Made by a program: the position numbers and the translations under genes. 64,000 nt of DNA from Aggregatibacter segnis ATCC 33393 (GTDB lineage: Bacteria; Pseudomonadota; Gammaproteobacteria; Enterobacterales; Pasteurellaceae). The notes beneath the pieces were generated by a model that had not been told where the DNA came from, searched no databases, and was given only the letters and a program-made list of their open reading frames with translations. Shown here one piece after another: positions 49,804 to 62,251 of this stretch (the first letter of the stretch is position 1; every line of letters starts with the position of its first letter). Location: contig NZ_GL622200.1 of assembly GCF_000185305.1 (NCBI RefSeq), forward strand, positions 1,662,330 through 1,726,329, written 5' to 3'.

Positions 49804-51031
49804 TTGTTCTTGCTCTCCGACGTTTGATATTTGCTTGAACCACGATATAGTCGAAAATTGGTGCAAATAAGTTTGCAAATAAGATCGCTAACATCATCCC
49901 TTCTGGGTAAGCTGGGTTCACTGTACGAATTAATACTGCCATCACACCAATTAACGCGCCGTACCACCATTTACCGGTATTAGTAAATGAAGCAGAAACA
50001 GGGTCAGTTGCCATGAAGATCATACCAAGCGCAAAACCACCTAATACGAAGTGCCAATGCCAAGGCATGGAGAACATTGGGTTAGAATCGGAACCGATAA
50101 GGTTGAATAGTGTTGCTGTACCGACCATACCGATCATCACACCCGCTATAATGCGCCAAGAGGCGATACGGGTGAATACGATCACTGCACCACCGATTAA
50201 TAATGCGAGCGTTGAAACCTCACCCATTGAACCAGGAATATTACCAATGAATGCATCCATCCAAGTAATTGGTTCACCGGTGACCGTATGTTGCAATGCT
50301 GCTTGACCACCTTGTGACCATTGGGAAAGTGCAGTTGCACCGGAAAAACCATCTGCAGCAGTCCATACTAAGTCACCGGAAATTTGAGCCGGGTAAGCAA
50401 AGAATAAGAACGCACGACCAGCAAGCGCAGGATTCATAAAGTTACGACCTACACCACCGAAGATTTCTTTTGCTACCACGATACCAAAGCTGATACCAAG
50501 TGCAGCTTGCCATAATGGCAATGTTGGCGGAACGATTAAGGCAAACAGAATCGTAGAAACGAACATCCCTTCATTCACTTCGTGGCCACGTACAACCGAG
50601 AATAATAATTCCCACATCGTACATACGGTAAATACCACTAAGTAAATTGGTAAGAAGAAAATCGCCCCTAATGCCATTTTGGAACCCCAAGTTGCATTAT
50701 TGGTTAAATCTAAACCTAATGAACTTGCAAGGGCATAGTGCCAATCACTCGCAATTAATTGTTCTAAATTGCCTAATTGATTCAAGGCCGGGATCGCTTG
50801 GTTACCCACATTATACATCCCGTAGAAAATCGCAGGGAACAATGCTAGGAAAACCGTAATCATCATACGTTTTGAGTCTAACGCATCGCGAACGTGTGTG
50901 TTTTTGTGCGTTACCGTACCCGGTGTATAAAGCAAGGTATAAATCGATTCAAAGATCGGATAAAGCTTGCTGTATTTACCGCCTGGTAAAAACGCGGGTT
51001 CCATTTTTTCAAAAAGATTTTTCAAACCCAT
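49796..51031 (-). CDS. nqrB: Na+-NQR subunit B
   Basis: Membrane subunit with ten helices that carries riboflavin and covalent FMN and couples electron transfer to Na+ movement. 411 aa. The flavinylation motif FSGAT places FMN on Thr233; [20 protein letters not shown] (about 195-214) and [14 protein letters not shown] near 345 are conserved. It overlaps nqrC by 8 bases and follows nqrA by 2. Confidence 0.98.
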   Translation of the reverse strand: MGLKNLFEKMEPAFLPGGKYSKLYPIFESIYTLLYTPGTVTHKNTHVRDALDSKRMMITVFLALFPAIFYGMYNVGNQAIPALNQLGNLEQLIASDWHYALASSLGLDLTNNATWGSKMALGAIFFLPIYLVVFTVCTMWELLFSVVRGHEVNEGMFVSTILFALIVPPTLPLWQAALGISFGIVVAKEIFGGVGRNFMNPALAGRAFLFFAYPAQISGDLVWTAADGFSGATALSQWSQGGQAALQHTVTGEPITWMDAFIGNIPGSMGEVSTLALLIGGAVIVFTRIASWRIIAGVMIGMVGTATLFNLIGSDSNPMFSMPWHWHFVLGGFALGMIFMATDPVSASFTNTGKWWYGALIGVMAVLIRTVNPAYPEGMMLAILFANLFAPIFDYIVVQANIKRRRARTNG

Positions 51032-51033
51032 TT

Positions 51034-52374
51034 TTAACCTTCCTTCTCAATCTTATCTAAAACGTGACGCAAGATTGAACCGTATTCATATTTGCCCGGG
51101 CAAACGAAAGAGCATAACGCTAAGTCTTCTTCGTCTAATTCAAGACAGCCTAACGCTTGTGCACCATCGGTATCGCCCACGATTAAATCACGTAATAATA
51201 ATGTCGGTAAAATATCCAACGGCATGACACGCTCATAACTACCGATTGGTACCATCGCACGCTCACCACCATTTTCTGCGGTAGTAAAGTTGAATAATTT
51301 TTTACCGAAATGACCTAATACGGTACGGGTAATCGAATATTTATTCGGTTGTGGCGTAATCCAGCCGAAGAATTCTTTCTCGTTACCTTCTTCGATCACA
51401 GAAACTTGCAATGCATAACGACCGAGATAGTCGTGAGCACCTTTTGCTGTTTGACCGCAAAGTACCGAACCGGAAATAACGCGATTTTCACCCGCACTTA
51501 ACTCATCCTTCATTAATTGGGAAAGGTTAGCCCCAATAACCGTACGCACTAAACGTGGCGATTTGACTTGTGGTCCTGCAAGAGAAATCACACGTTCTAC
51601 ATTGAGCTCACCAGTGGTAAATAATTTACCGATAGCAATCACATCTTGATAGTTGATATACCAAACGGTTTTATTGATTCCCACCGGATCAATAAAATGG
51701 ATATGTGTGCCACTTAATCCTGCCGGATGCAGCCCGGCAAATTCATTAATCACCACATTACTCGCATGTGATGCCGGAATTTTATCGTCAGGCGCTTTAC
51801 ATAGGTGAATGTTGCCGTCATGTAAACGACTTAACACGGTTAAACCGTTGACGAAATCATTTTCGGACGCAGCAATAATAACCGCAGGATCTGCCGCTAA
51901 CGGATTCGTGTCCATCGCATTAACGAAAATGGATGAAGGTACGCCATCAATCGCAGGAACTTTGCTGAATGGACGGGTACGGAATGCTGTCCATAAACCA
52001 GATTCCTGTAAATTTTTACGCACTTGCTCCGCACTTAACGTGTTCAATTCAGCTGCAGGGTATTTATCGAAAGAAAGCGCTTCATCGCCTTCAACTTTAA
52101 TTACCACAGATTGCAATACACGCTTTTCGCCACGATGAATTGCTGTGATCGTGCCACTCGCAGGTGCGGTGAAAATGACACCAGGATTCTTTTTGTCTTC
52201 AAAAAGCACCTGACCTTTTTTCACTACATCACCTTCGCGAACCTTCATAGAAGGGCGCATTCCCACATACTCTTCACCAAGCAAAGCAACTTCAGTAACG
52301 GTATTCCCGTTATGGATTACCTGCTCCGGTTTTCCTGCAATAGGAAGATCCAAGCCTTTTTTAATCGTAATCAT
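51034..52374 (-). CDS. nqrA: Na+-NQR subunit A
   Basis: Cytosolic subunit of the Na+-pumping NADH:quinone oxidoreductase, involved in ubiquinone binding. 446 aa, normal length, beginning [18 protein letters not shown] as in the family; [40 protein letters not shown] near the C-terminus contains conserved cysteines (last one about residue 427). First gene of nqrABCDEF; translation starts about 230 nt into a predicted long leader. Confidence 0.98.
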   Translation of the reverse strand: MITIKKGLDLPIAGKPEQVIHNGNTVTEVALLGEEYVGMRPSMKVREGDVVKKGQVLFEDKKNPGVIFTAPASGTITAIHRGEKRVLQSVVIKVEGDEALSFDKYPAAELNTLSAEQVRKNLQESGLWTAFRTRPFSKVPAIDGVPSSIFVNAMDTNPLAADPAVIIAASENDFVNGLTVLSRLHDGNIHLCKAPDDKIPASHASNVVINEFAGLHPAGLSGTHIHFIDPVGINKTVWYINYQDVIAIGKLFTTGELNVERVISLAGPQVKSPRLVRTVIGANLSQLMKDELSAGENRVISGSVLCGQTAKGAHDYLGRYALQVSVIEEGNEKEFFGWITPQPNKYSITRTVLGHFGKKLFNFTTAENGGERAMVPIGSYERVMPLDILPTLLLRDLIVGDTDGAQALGCLELDEEDLALCSFVCPGKYEYGSILRHVLDKIEKEG

Positions 52375-52731
52375 ATTGTTTGCACTACTTTTGTTAGATT
52401 AAAAATACAGCAATAACCCTAAGGTTATTACCTCGTCTTGAGTGATAGTTGTTGAAATGATTAAAGAAGAAAACGGCAAAACACAGCTATGCCTAAATAA
52501 CCACTCTCCAACCGATAAAAATAAAACTCAAATTCTGTTTCAATTTTATGGACATTTTCGTCCGTAAAAACGTTAAATTTTTGCTAAAAAAATTAGCTTA
52601 TTTTAACCAAATAATAACGTTCTTACCACTTTGAAAGCCGATTGTTTATGTATTTTTGTGAAAAACTTCACATTATTTGCCAAAAATCAATTTTTTAATT
52701 TTTATTGGGTAATTACAAAGAGGTAAGGGAC
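52375..52731 (-). promoter_or_regulatory. Long control region and leader of the nqr operon
   Basis: 357 bases without a gene. From the distal end: a perfect CRP core at 52657-52672; a -10-like TATTAT on the minus strand at 52616-52611, which puts CRP near -61 if the start is near 52604; an inverted repeat TTTTAYGGAC/GTCCRTAAAA at 52544-52569; and an AATAACC/GGTTATT hairpin at 52412-52429 about 40 bases before nqrA. The predicted leader is about 230 nt. No open reading frame of note. Confidence 0.6.
52654..52675. promoter_or_regulatory. CRP-binding site upstream of the nqr operon
   Basis: TGTGA-N6-TCACA, ten of ten core positions, with A/T-rich flanks. It lies downstream of the bolA stop and about 285 bases before nqrA. 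Confidence 0.7.
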
Positions 52732-53043
52732 TTATTGCCCAACACCCGCACAATGAGGTGATTTTGGGAATTGTTGCCCCAATTCATCCCATTCTTGCTT
52801 GGTGTAAAGATGCAATGCCAAGGCATGAATGCCATTTTGTAAATCTTGAGAGAGTAATTGATAAATTTTGCGGTGACGAGCAACTTTGCTGCTCACCTCA
52901 AAGGCGTCACTTACTAATACGATTTTAAAATGTGAATCCGCACCACGCCCGGAACTATGCATATAACTTTCGTTTTCGACGGCAATAAAGTGCGGTTGAA
53001 ATTCTTGGCATAATCGTTGCTCTAATTCTTGTTGTTTTGACAT
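52732..53043 (-). CDS. bolA: BolA family protein
   Basis: Partner of monothiol glutaredoxins in Fe-S trafficking and a morphology/stress regulator in E. coli. 103 aa; class II KH-like fold with the signature VSDAFEVSSKVARHRKIYQLL (about 44-64) and a conserved His in ENESYMHSSG near 24-33. Divergent from yajG, which is its neighbour in E. coli too. Confidence 0.95.
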   Translation of the reverse strand: MSKQQELEQRLCQEFQPHFIAVENESYMHSSGRGADSHFKIVLVSDAFEVSSKVARHRKIYQLLSQDLQNGIHALALHLYTKQEWDELGQQFPKSPHCAGVGQ

Positions 53044-53145
53044 ATTTCTTCCTAAAACGAATGATTAAATTAAATGAGAGAGACTATACAATCCATTGTA
53101 ACTTTGTAAGAATAACGCAAATTTATTCAAACTAATGAGGATATT

Positions 53146-53739
53146 ATGAAATTTAATATGAAAACCTTAATGCTCGGTTCAATCTTACTTTCAAGTGCAT
53201 TATTGAGCGGCTGTCAAAGTGAATCAAACACATTGCGTTTCACACCTACTGCCCCACAAGCGAGCATGAATGTAAACCAATCCGCTGTTGTTTACGTCAC
53301 CACTCGCGATATGCGCCAAGCACCTGAAATTTCCAGTTATGTTGCCGATGGGAAACTCGTCAAATTATCCGCGATGCCAAGTGTCACCGAGCTATTCCAA
53401 CAAGTTGAACAACAAAACCTTATCAGTAAAGGATTTCGCATCGGCACGGCAAATAACGCGAATGCGGCAGTCACTGTAAACGTGCAAGAGTTTTTTGCCA
53501 AAGTGAATCAAGGAAACTTACGCTATGATATCGATAGCAAAATCCAGTTAGCCATTCATGTGCAAGGCGCTAAAGGTCAATTCACCAAAAATATTGGTAC
53601 AACACGTAGCCACTCGGGTGCATTCTCTGCCAAAAACTCAGAGATCCAAAAGGTGTTAGGTGAAACCTTTAATGACATTGTTCAATCTATTTATAAAGAC
53701 CAAGAAGTCACTCAGGCAATTAATCAATACGCTAACTAA
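53146..53739 (+). CDS. yajG: YajG-like lipoprotein
   Basis: Predicted outer-membrane lipoprotein of unknown function. 197 aa; signal peptide with lipobox LLSGC (Cys23). The mature domain contains the YajG pattern VVYVTTRDMRQAPEIS (about 48-63), LLIGT-like KGFRIGTANNANAAVTVNVQEF, and a C-terminal FNDIVQSIYKDQEVTQAI helix. GAGG precedes the ATG by 5-6 bases; a second in-frame ATG four codons in is less likely. Confidence 0.85.
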   Translation: MKFNMKTLMLGSILLSSALLSGCQSESNTLRFTPTAPQASMNVNQSAVVYVTTRDMRQAPEISSYVADGKLVKLSAMPSVTELFQQVEQQNLISKGFRIGTANNANAAVTVNVQEFFAKVNQGNLRYDIDSKIQLAIHVQGAKGQFTKNIGTTRSHSGAFSAKNSEIQKVLGETFNDIVQSIYKDQEVTQAINQYAN

Positions 53740-53840
53740 AAACACAGTGAAAAACCACCGCACTTTCTAGCTGAGTTTAGCTGAGTTCAGAAAAGAGCGG
53801 TAAAAAAAAACAAGTGTTTTTAGGTCACAATCCCAAAGAT

Positions 53841-53886
53841 AAAAATAACGCATAAATTTGATTCCGATTTATGCGTTATTTTTTGC
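53841..53886 (+). terminator. Terminator after yajG
   Basis: AATAACGCATAAAT / ATTTATGCGTTATT 14-bp perfect stem with a 9-nt loop followed by a run of T. Confidence 0.85.
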
Positions 53887-53910
53887 TTTGCAAAATACAA
53901 AATCAGAAAA

Positions 53911-53942
53911 AACAAAAGCCGCTAATTACTTAGCGGCTTTCT
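53911..53942 (-). terminator. Terminator of the tRNA-Phe/tRNA-Asn transcript
   Basis: AAAGCCGCTAA / TTAGCGGCTTT 11-bp stem with a 4-nt loop; on the minus strand it is followed by TTTTGTTTTTT. Confidence 0.85.
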
Positions 53943-53948
53943 AGAATT

Positions 53949-54024
53949 TGGCTCCTCCTGCGGGACTCGAACCTGCGACATATGGATTAACAGTCCACCG
54001 TTCTACCGACTGAACTAAGGAGGA
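53949..54024 (-). tRNA. tRNA-Asn (GUU)
   Basis: 76 nt with encoded CCA. Acceptor TCCTCCT/AGGAGGA, D-stem GTTC/GAAC, anticodon loop CTGTTAA, T-arm GCAGG TTCGAGT CCCGC; all stems pair. Co-transcribed behind tRNA-Phe, four bases apart. Confidence 0.98.
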
Positions 54025-54028
54025 ATAG

Positions 54029-54104
54029 TGGTGCCTCGAGGCGGAATCGAACCACCGACACGGGGATTTTCAATCCCCTGCTCTACCGACTGAGCTATCG
54101 AGGC
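54029..54104 (-). tRNA. tRNA-Phe (GAA)
   Basis: 76 nt with encoded CCA. Acceptor GCCTCGA/TCGAGGC, D-stem GCTC/GAGC, anticodon loop TTGAAAA, T-arm GGTGG TTCGATT CCGCC; all stems pair. Confidence 0.98.
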
Positions 54105-54122
54105 AACTCATCAGTGGTGCGT

Positions 54123-54151
54123 ATTAAACGTTTTTTTGAATTTCAAGTCAA
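54123..54151 (-). promoter_or_regulatory. Promoter of the tRNA-Phe/tRNA-Asn genes
   Basis: Minus strand TTGACT and TTTAAT with exactly 17 bases between; start near 54116, 12 bases before tRNA-Phe. Confidence 0.75.
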
Positions 54152-54255
54152 CATCTATTTTTAAAAAATACGAAATAATTAACTTGTTTGCACATTTAAC
54201 AAGCGAAACGTACATAAATGCTACATTTATCGAAAAATATTTACTTCTTATATAA

Positions 54256-54290
54256 AAAGAAAACCCGCTCAATATTTATTAAGCGGGCAA
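54256..54290 (-). terminator. Terminator after mltC
   Basis: On the minus strand GCCCGCTTAATA/TATTGAGCGGG pairs into an imperfect 10-11 bp stem followed by TTTTCTTTTT. Confidence 0.8.
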
Positions 54291-54312
54291 TAAATTTCAC
54301 AAAAGATTGCGA

Positions 54313-55389
54313 TTAACGTCTGACACGATAGCTCTTTTGCGCTTTATCAACTTTCACCAAATAATTTCGCGCCTGCGCAGATGGGTGGCTAGTAGTCAAA
54401 ATACGATACACTTGTTCCGGATAAAGCTGGTTAATTTTCATCATGGCCATCTCTTTATCATCGTTAAATACACGCAATACCGCACCGGCACCGCTGTTAT
54501 ACGCCGAAATCATGGCAAAGCGTTTTGATGTCGGATTCGTAATACCATCTAAGTATTTATTTTGTAGCAACCATAAATACGCAGCACCGGCATCAATGTT
54601 TTTCTCAGGAGCAAACAAATAATTTTTACTTGGTTGACCACTCATGCCTTTCATTTGGAACACATCACGTCCCGCGGTGTGCGGTACCACTTGCATTAAG
54701 CCCATGGCGTTAGCATAGCTTATCGCATACGGGTTAAAGCTCGATTCCGTTTGCATAATGCCCAGAATTAAACTTTCATCTAATCCATAACGACGCGCAA
54801 CTTTACGCACAATCGGTAAATATTTTTGTGCACGTACTTCCACGTGATTAGCAATCATTGGAATCACCACAAATTGCACTTGATTGCCATTCGATAAACG
54901 ACGCGTTTGCAATTTATTTTGAATTAAATACGTGGCGAAATTACTTGCGGCAAACTGATCCGCAATAGAGCCGCCACGGTTATCGATCACCTGTCCAACC
55001 AAGAAAGGACGAGAACTAATCGGCACATCACCGGAGGCAAATAAATCGATGCCATTCGCATCAGACCCCATCAATAATGTATGCACGATAGCATTATGTA
55101 AACGGTTTAAATCTGCCTGCGTTTCGATGGTAATCAAACCTTCATCAAAACTCACATGGCTACGGGTAAAATAACGATCCGTATATTTCACATAGTCCTT
55201 ACGACTTGCGACCAACAGCTCGTTTACCCCCCAGATGCGGTCGATATTATTGGCAAATTGTCCGGTTAAAATATCCAATCCACGGGTATCTTTCGCAAAA
55301 GCTTCATCGTAATCCAATCCCCGATGATGCGAACCGCCGCCACAAGCATATAAAAAAGGGATAAGGGCTAAAATTAAATACTTCTTCAT
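54313..55389 (-). CDS. mltC: Membrane-bound lytic murein transglycosylase C
   Basis: Lipoprotein that cleaves peptidoglycan glycan strands with formation of 1,6-anhydro-muramyl ends. 358 aa: signal peptide with lipobox LYAC (Cys16), DUF3393 N-terminal domain (about 30-185), and the goose-lysozyme-like SLT domain with catalytic Glu in [13 protein letters not shown] (near 215) and motifs [10 protein letters not shown] and [12 protein letters not shown]. Downstream of yggX by three bases; the order mutY-yggX-mltC matches E. coli. Confidence 0.97.
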   Translation of the reverse strand: MKKYLILALIPFLYACGGGSHHRGLDYDEAFAKDTRGLDILTGQFANNIDRIWGVNELLVASRKDYVKYTDRYFTRSHVSFDEGLITIETQADLNRLHNAIVHTLLMGSDANGIDLFASGDVPISSRPFLVGQVIDNRGGSIADQFAASNFATYLIQNKLQTRRLSNGNQVQFVVIPMIANHVEVRAQKYLPIVRKVARRYGLDESLILGIMQTESSFNPYAISYANAMGLMQVVPHTAGRDVFQMKGMSGQPSKNYLFAPEKNIDAGAAYLWLLQNKYLDGITNPTSKRFAMISAYNSGAGAVLRVFNDDKEMAMMKINQLYPEQVYRILTTSHPSAQARNYLVKVDKAQKSYRVRR

Positions 55390-55392
55390 TTT

Positions 55393-55668
55393 TTATTTCG
55401 CTTCAGGAGGAGTGTAACCTTCAATATGCACATCTTTGCCTTCAAAAAGAAAGCTAACCATTTCCTGTTCCAATAACTTACGATGATCCGCATTCATCAT
55501 GTTTAATTTTTTCTCATTCACCAACATGGTTTGTTTTTTCATCCATTCGCCCCATGCCTGTTTACTAATAGAATCAAAAATACGTTTACCCAATTCACCC
55601 GGATATAACTGAAAATCCAACCCTTCAGCTTCTTGTTTTAAACGTTCACAAAATACCATTCTTGCCAT
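55393..55668 (-). CDS. yggX: Fe(2+)-trafficking protein YggX
   Basis: Small cytoplasmic protein thought to hold ferrous iron and protect Fe-S clusters from oxidative damage. 91 aa; begins [20 protein letters not shown] with the conserved Cys7, and contains [19 protein letters not shown]. Its start lies 22 bases inside the 3' end of mutY, so the two genes overlap and are presumably coupled; both handle iron-sulfur chemistry. Confidence 0.97.
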   Translation of the reverse strand: MARMVFCERLKQEAEGLDFQLYPGELGKRIFDSISKQAWGEWMKKQTMLVNEKKLNMMNADHRKLLEQEMVSFLFEGKDVHIEGYTPPEAK

Positions 55669-56803
55669 AATGATTCCTTACATATTGAGTTAATAAATTC
55701 TTCACGGGCGTTGCCAACCCGATAGGTTCAGGATGCTGCGGATCATACCAATATTTGACCGCACTTAACAGGTCTGATTGATATTCCTCCGTCTTTTCCG
55801 GCACTTTTTTCCAAGGGGAACAATCCACATCTGCGGTCTCGGTTAAGCCGCCAACTTGCGCATAAATTGGATAAATATCTAAATGAAAATGGCTAAACGT
55901 ATGGCGAAATGCCGGCCATTCCTGATATTGCTTAATCCCGTTTGCCGCCAAATAAGCTAGCAACGCCTGCTTTTCAGTAAATTGTGGGAAACAATACAAC
56001 CCGCCCCACAAGCCGCTATTTTCCCGTTGTTCCAACGCAATCTTGCCGTTTTGTTCTAACAACAAGAAATAACTTTCCCGTTCCGGTAGCGTTTTTTTCG
56101 GTTTTTTGCCGGGGTAAGCCAGCCAATTTTGTTCGGCATTTGCTCGACAATCCTTTTTTAGCGGGCAAAGATCGCACTTTGGCTTGGTTCGCGTACATAC
56201 CATTGCGCCAAGATCCATCATTGCCTGATTGAAATCCGCCACCTGTTCCGTTGGCGTCACCTGAGCCGTTAACTGCCACAAACGGTCTTCCGTTTTCTTC
56301 TCACCAGGCCAACCGTCTATGGCAAAATAACGGGATAACACCCGCTTCACGTTACCGTCCAAAATGGGATAAGGCGCATTCAAACAAGAAGATAACACTG
56401 CCCCCGCCGTGCTTCGCCCCACGCCTGGCAATGCCCAGACTTGTTCAAATTCTGTCGGAAACATACCGCCATATTGATCACGCATGATTTGCGCGGCTTT
56501 ATGCAAATTTCGCGCCCGCGCGTAATAACCCAAGCCCGTCCACAAATGCAGTACCTCGTCTAACGGCGCATCAGCAAGTGCGGTCAAATTGGGGAACGTT
56601 TTAACAAAACGCTCAAAATACGGAATGACCGTTGCCACCTGCGTTTGCTGCAGCATCACTTCTGACAACCAAACGCCATACAAGGTTTTATGTTGTTGCC
56701 ACGGCAAATTTTTTCGCCCGAACTTGGCATACCACGACAGTACGGCATGTGCAAAAGGCGCATGGGGAGATGATTGAGCGAGCATAAATCCTGATATATT
56801 CAT
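55646..56803 (-). CDS. mutY: A/G-specific adenine DNA glycosylase MutY
   Basis: Removes adenine mispaired with 8-oxoguanine. 385 aa. Catalytic Glu in SEVMLQQTQ (near 48), helix-hairpin-helix [12 protein letters not shown] with Asp in [13 protein letters not shown] (near 149), [4Fe-4S] ligands [17 protein letters not shown] (C-x6-C-x2-C-x5-C, about 203-219), and a C-terminal NUDIX-like domain that recognises 8-oxoG. The start is uncertain: ATG 56803 (used) has no clear ribosome site, ATG 56785 has AGGA only three bases away. Divergent from trmB. Confidence 0.95.
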   Translation of the reverse strand: MNISGFMLAQSSPHAPFAHAVLSWYAKFGRKNLPWQQHKTLYGVWLSEVMLQQTQVATVIPYFERFVKTFPNLTALADAPLDEVLHLWTGLGYYARARNLHKAAQIMRDQYGGMFPTEFEQVWALPGVGRSTAGAVLSSCLNAPYPILDGNVKRVLSRYFAIDGWPGEKKTEDRLWQLTAQVTPTEQVADFNQAMMDLGAMVCTRTKPKCDLCPLKKDCRANAEQNWLAYPGKKPKKTLPERESYFLLLEQNGKIALEQRENSGLWGGLYCFPQFTEKQALLAYLAANGIKQYQEWPAFRHTFSHFHLDIYPIYAQVGGLTETADVDCSPWKKVPEKTEEYQSDLLSAVKYWYDPQHPEPIGLATPVKNLLTQYVRNHYGKNGIL

Positions 56804-57086
56804 AAAAGTACGGTCGTAAAAAACAATGTTTTTAAGCGTCAATTTGCCGCCAATCCAAGGTGGCAAATAACCTAATTTAATTCAATTGTGTGTAAAATAT
56901 TCGCTGTTTTTTAACCGCTTGATAACTCAAAAACCGGCAAAGTTTATCACAAAGTACAATGCACCTTCAGCAAACTTCAAGAAATCTCTTAGGGTTTAAC
57001 CGGGCTAAATTGCTAATGCATTGGAAACAGCCTATAATCAGCCGCTAAAATTTTCCGCAGACAATAATTTCAACTTCAAAGAATTC
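56804..57086. other. Divergent mutY/trmB intergenic region
   Basis: AT-rich. A one-mismatch uptake signal (AAAGTACGGTC) sits at the mutY start, and an AT-rich run with TAAAAT near 56893 could be a -10 for trmB, without a good -35. I see no gene or stable hairpin. Confidence 0.4.
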
Positions 57087-57854
57087 ATGTTAGAAACGCA
57101 ACCAGAACATTCCATTCAACCGACTTTTGCCGACCAAAAACGCAAAACCGTTGAAGCTGCCGAGTTTACCGAAGACGGACGTTATAAACGCAAAGTGCGC
57201 AGCTTCGTGTTACGCACCGGACGCTTAAGCGATTATCAAAAAAACGCCATGAACCAAAACTGGGCCGCACTCGGCTTGGACTATCAACCGCAGCCATTTG
57301 ATTTTAATGCAATTTACGGCAACGACAATCCAGTAATTTTGGAAATTGGCTTCGGCATGGGCAGCTCACTGGTGGAAATGGCAGCGCAAAATCCGGATAA
57401 AAACTACTTAGGCATTGAAGTGCATACACCGGGTGTAGGCGCTTGTATCGCTTATGCCGTAGAAAAAGGCGTCACTAATTTACGCGTTATTTGCCACGAT
57501 GCCACTGAAATTCTGCGTGACAGCATTGCCGATCAAAGTCTCGGCGGGTTACAACTGTTTTTCCCGGATCCGTGGCATAAAGCGAGACATCACAAACGCC
57601 GTATCGTACAACCGCACTTTATCGACCGTTTATTAAATAAATTGCAGGCAGGTGCTTTCATTCACATGGCAACCGACTGGCAAAACTATGCGGAACATAT
57701 GTTGGACGTGTTGCAACAATATCCGCAATTACGCAATACGTCAGACACAAACGACTACATCCCTCGCCCTGATTTTCGCCCGTTGACCAAATTTGAACAA
57801 CGTGGTCACCGTCTTGGCCACGGCGTATGGGATCTGTATTTCATCAAATCTTAA
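57087..57854 (+). CDS. trmB: tRNA (guanine-46-N7)-methyltransferase
   Basis: Methylates N7 of G46 in the variable loop of tRNA. 255 aa from ATG 57087 (residues from [18 protein letters not shown] on match H. influenzae TrmB; a TTG at 57021 would add 22 unlike residues). SAM motif [12 protein letters not shown] near 81-92, HTPGVGACI near 115-123, and the catalytic-site motif [15 protein letters not shown] near 158-172. Likely co-transcribed with yggL 30 bases downstream. Confidence 0.96.
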   Translation: MLETQPEHSIQPTFADQKRKTVEAAEFTEDGRYKRKVRSFVLRTGRLSDYQKNAMNQNWAALGLDYQPQPFDFNAIYGNDNPVILEIGFGMGSSLVEMAAQNPDKNYLGIEVHTPGVGACIAYAVEKGVTNLRVICHDATEILRDSIADQSLGGLQLFFPDPWHKARHHKRRIVQPHFIDRLLNKLQAGAFIHMATDWQNYAEHMLDVLQQYPQLRNTSDTNDYIPRPDFRPLTKFEQRGHRLGHGVWDLYFIKS

Positions 57855-57884
57855 TTTCATCCACCTCAATAGAAGGAAATCATC

Positions 57885-58223
57885 ATGGCTATTAAACGCA
57901 ACCAAAGACAACGCAAAAAAATGCATATCGCCGAATTCCAAGAATTAGGCTTTTTAGTGCAATGGCAATTTGCTGAAGGTACTTCCGTAGAACAAATCGA
58001 CAGCACCGTTGACCGCTTCATCAGCGAAGTGATCCAACAAAACGGTTTGGCTTACGAAGGCAGCGGCTACTTACACTGGGAAGGTTTAGTGTGCTTAGAA
58101 AAAATCGGTAAATGCGATGCGTCTCACCAAGAATTAGTGAAAAACTGGTTAACGCAAAACGGCTTACAACAAGTGGAAGTTAGCGAATTATTTGATATTT
58201 GGTGGGATTACCCAACAAAATAA
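57885..58223 (+). CDS. yggL: YggL family protein (DUF469)
   Basis: Small cytoplasmic protein of the DUF469 family, implicated in ribosome assembly in E. coli. 112 aa; basic N-terminus MAIKRNQRQRKKMHIAEFQELGF typical of the family, and FDIWWDYP at the end. The neighbourhood mutY - trmB - yggL is the same as in E. coli. AAGGAAATC precedes the ATG. Confidence 0.93.
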   Translation: MAIKRNQRQRKKMHIAEFQELGFLVQWQFAEGTSVEQIDSTVDRFISEVIQQNGLAYEGSGYLHWEGLVCLEKIGKCDASHQELVKNWLTQNGLQQVEVSELFDIWWDYPTK

Positions 58224-58248
58224 TCGCTATTAAAAATAGCTAAAAAAC

Positions 58249-58302
58249 AGACCGCACTTTCTGCGCTCACAAAGAGCAATAAAAAGTGCGGTCATTTTTT
58301 TA
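58249..58302. terminator. Inverted USS pair between yggL and the PCu(A)C gene
   Basis: GACCGCACTTT and AAAGTGCGGTC lie about 24 nt apart; the loop itself contains GCGCTC/GAGC complementarity. T-run on the plus side. Lies between converging genes. Confidence 0.75.
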
Positions 58303-58319
58303 AGTCTTTTTACAGAATA

Positions 58320-58736
58320 TTACTGTGAATACTTAACGACATTCGCCTTAACTTGAATTTTCTCACCATTATCAAACAGCAACGTCAGCGGAAAATGTCC
58401 CCCAGCCTGCAAAGCCGTAGCAGAATCAAACACCATAATATGCAAACCGCCCGGCTTCAGTTTTACGTTACCTTTAGCAGGAATTTCAATGCCGTCCGAG
58501 GTGATCATTTTGCCGTTTTGTGTGCCGTGCAAAACCAAATTTGCCGGCTGACTGCTCTGCACCATCGCAAGATTAACGGCTTCGTTACCGTCATTATGCA
58601 ATTCCATAAAAACAGCCGTTGGTTCACCCGCCTGTTGGGTTGCAAAAATGATCGGATTGGTCACACTGATTTTTGCCAATGCGCCAAGAGGCAAAAGTGC
58701 GGTCATAAAAAACAACGTTTTAAAAATACATCGCAT
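58320..58736 (-). CDS. PCu(A)C-type periplasmic copper chaperone
   Basis: Copper chaperone family that delivers Cu(I) toward the CuA site of terminal oxidases or other periplasmic cuproenzymes. 138 aa; signal peptide of about 21 residues (LGALA). The copper motif is visible as His in VLHGTQNGKM (H-x6-M) followed by KLKPGGLHIMVFD (H-x-M). ATG 58736 was chosen because AAGGAG is six bases away; the frame extends six codons further through that site. It stands alone. Confidence 0.88.
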   Translation of the reverse strand: MRCIFKTLFFMTALLPLGALAKISVTNPIIFATQQAGEPTAVFMELHNDGNEAVNLAMVQSSQPANLVLHGTQNGKMITSDGIEIPAKGNVKLKPGGLHIMVFDSATALQAGGHFPLTLLFDNGEKIQVKANVVKYSQ

Positions 58737-58861
58737 CGTTTTCTCCTTTTTCATTTCTTATTGATTTCGTCGGCATTGCCGATTGCCTTTAAAATATAGC
58801 AGAAAAATGCTATATTACCGCCCACTTTTTCATACCTATTTTATGCAATTCTAAAACCTCA

Positions 58862-62080
<3,219 letters not shown>

Positions 62081-62087
62081 TCACATC

Positions 62088-62118
62088 CCACGGTATCTCT
62101 CAAAATGAAATACCGTGG
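62088..62118 (+). other. Inverted repeat after fbpA
   Basis: CCACGGTAT and ATACCGTGG form a perfect 9-bp stem with a 13-nt loop directly after the stop codon, without a T-run. Could protect or terminate the message. Confidence 0.5.
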
Positions 62119-62216
62119 ATACGGTTAAAAATATAAAAAGCCACCTGAAAGTGCGGTCGTTTTTCAACGCGTTTTTCGGGTGTTTTTTTGTTGTAAGAAG
62201 AATAATAGCTAAACAA

Positions 62217-62248
62217 GAAAAAGCTTCCAATAAGATGGAAGCTTTTTG
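62217..62248. terminator. Bidirectional terminator between fbpA and the TPR-DUF2971 gene
   Basis: AAAAAGCTTCCA / TGGAAGCTTTTT perfect 12-bp stem with a 6-nt loop, T-run on the plus side and A-run on the other. Confidence 0.9.
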
Positions 62249-62251
62249 GTT

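Noticed and set aside
57021-57086. TTG start extending TrmB by 22 residues
   Set aside because: The extension does not resemble homologues, and ATG 57087 gives a length close to the family norm.
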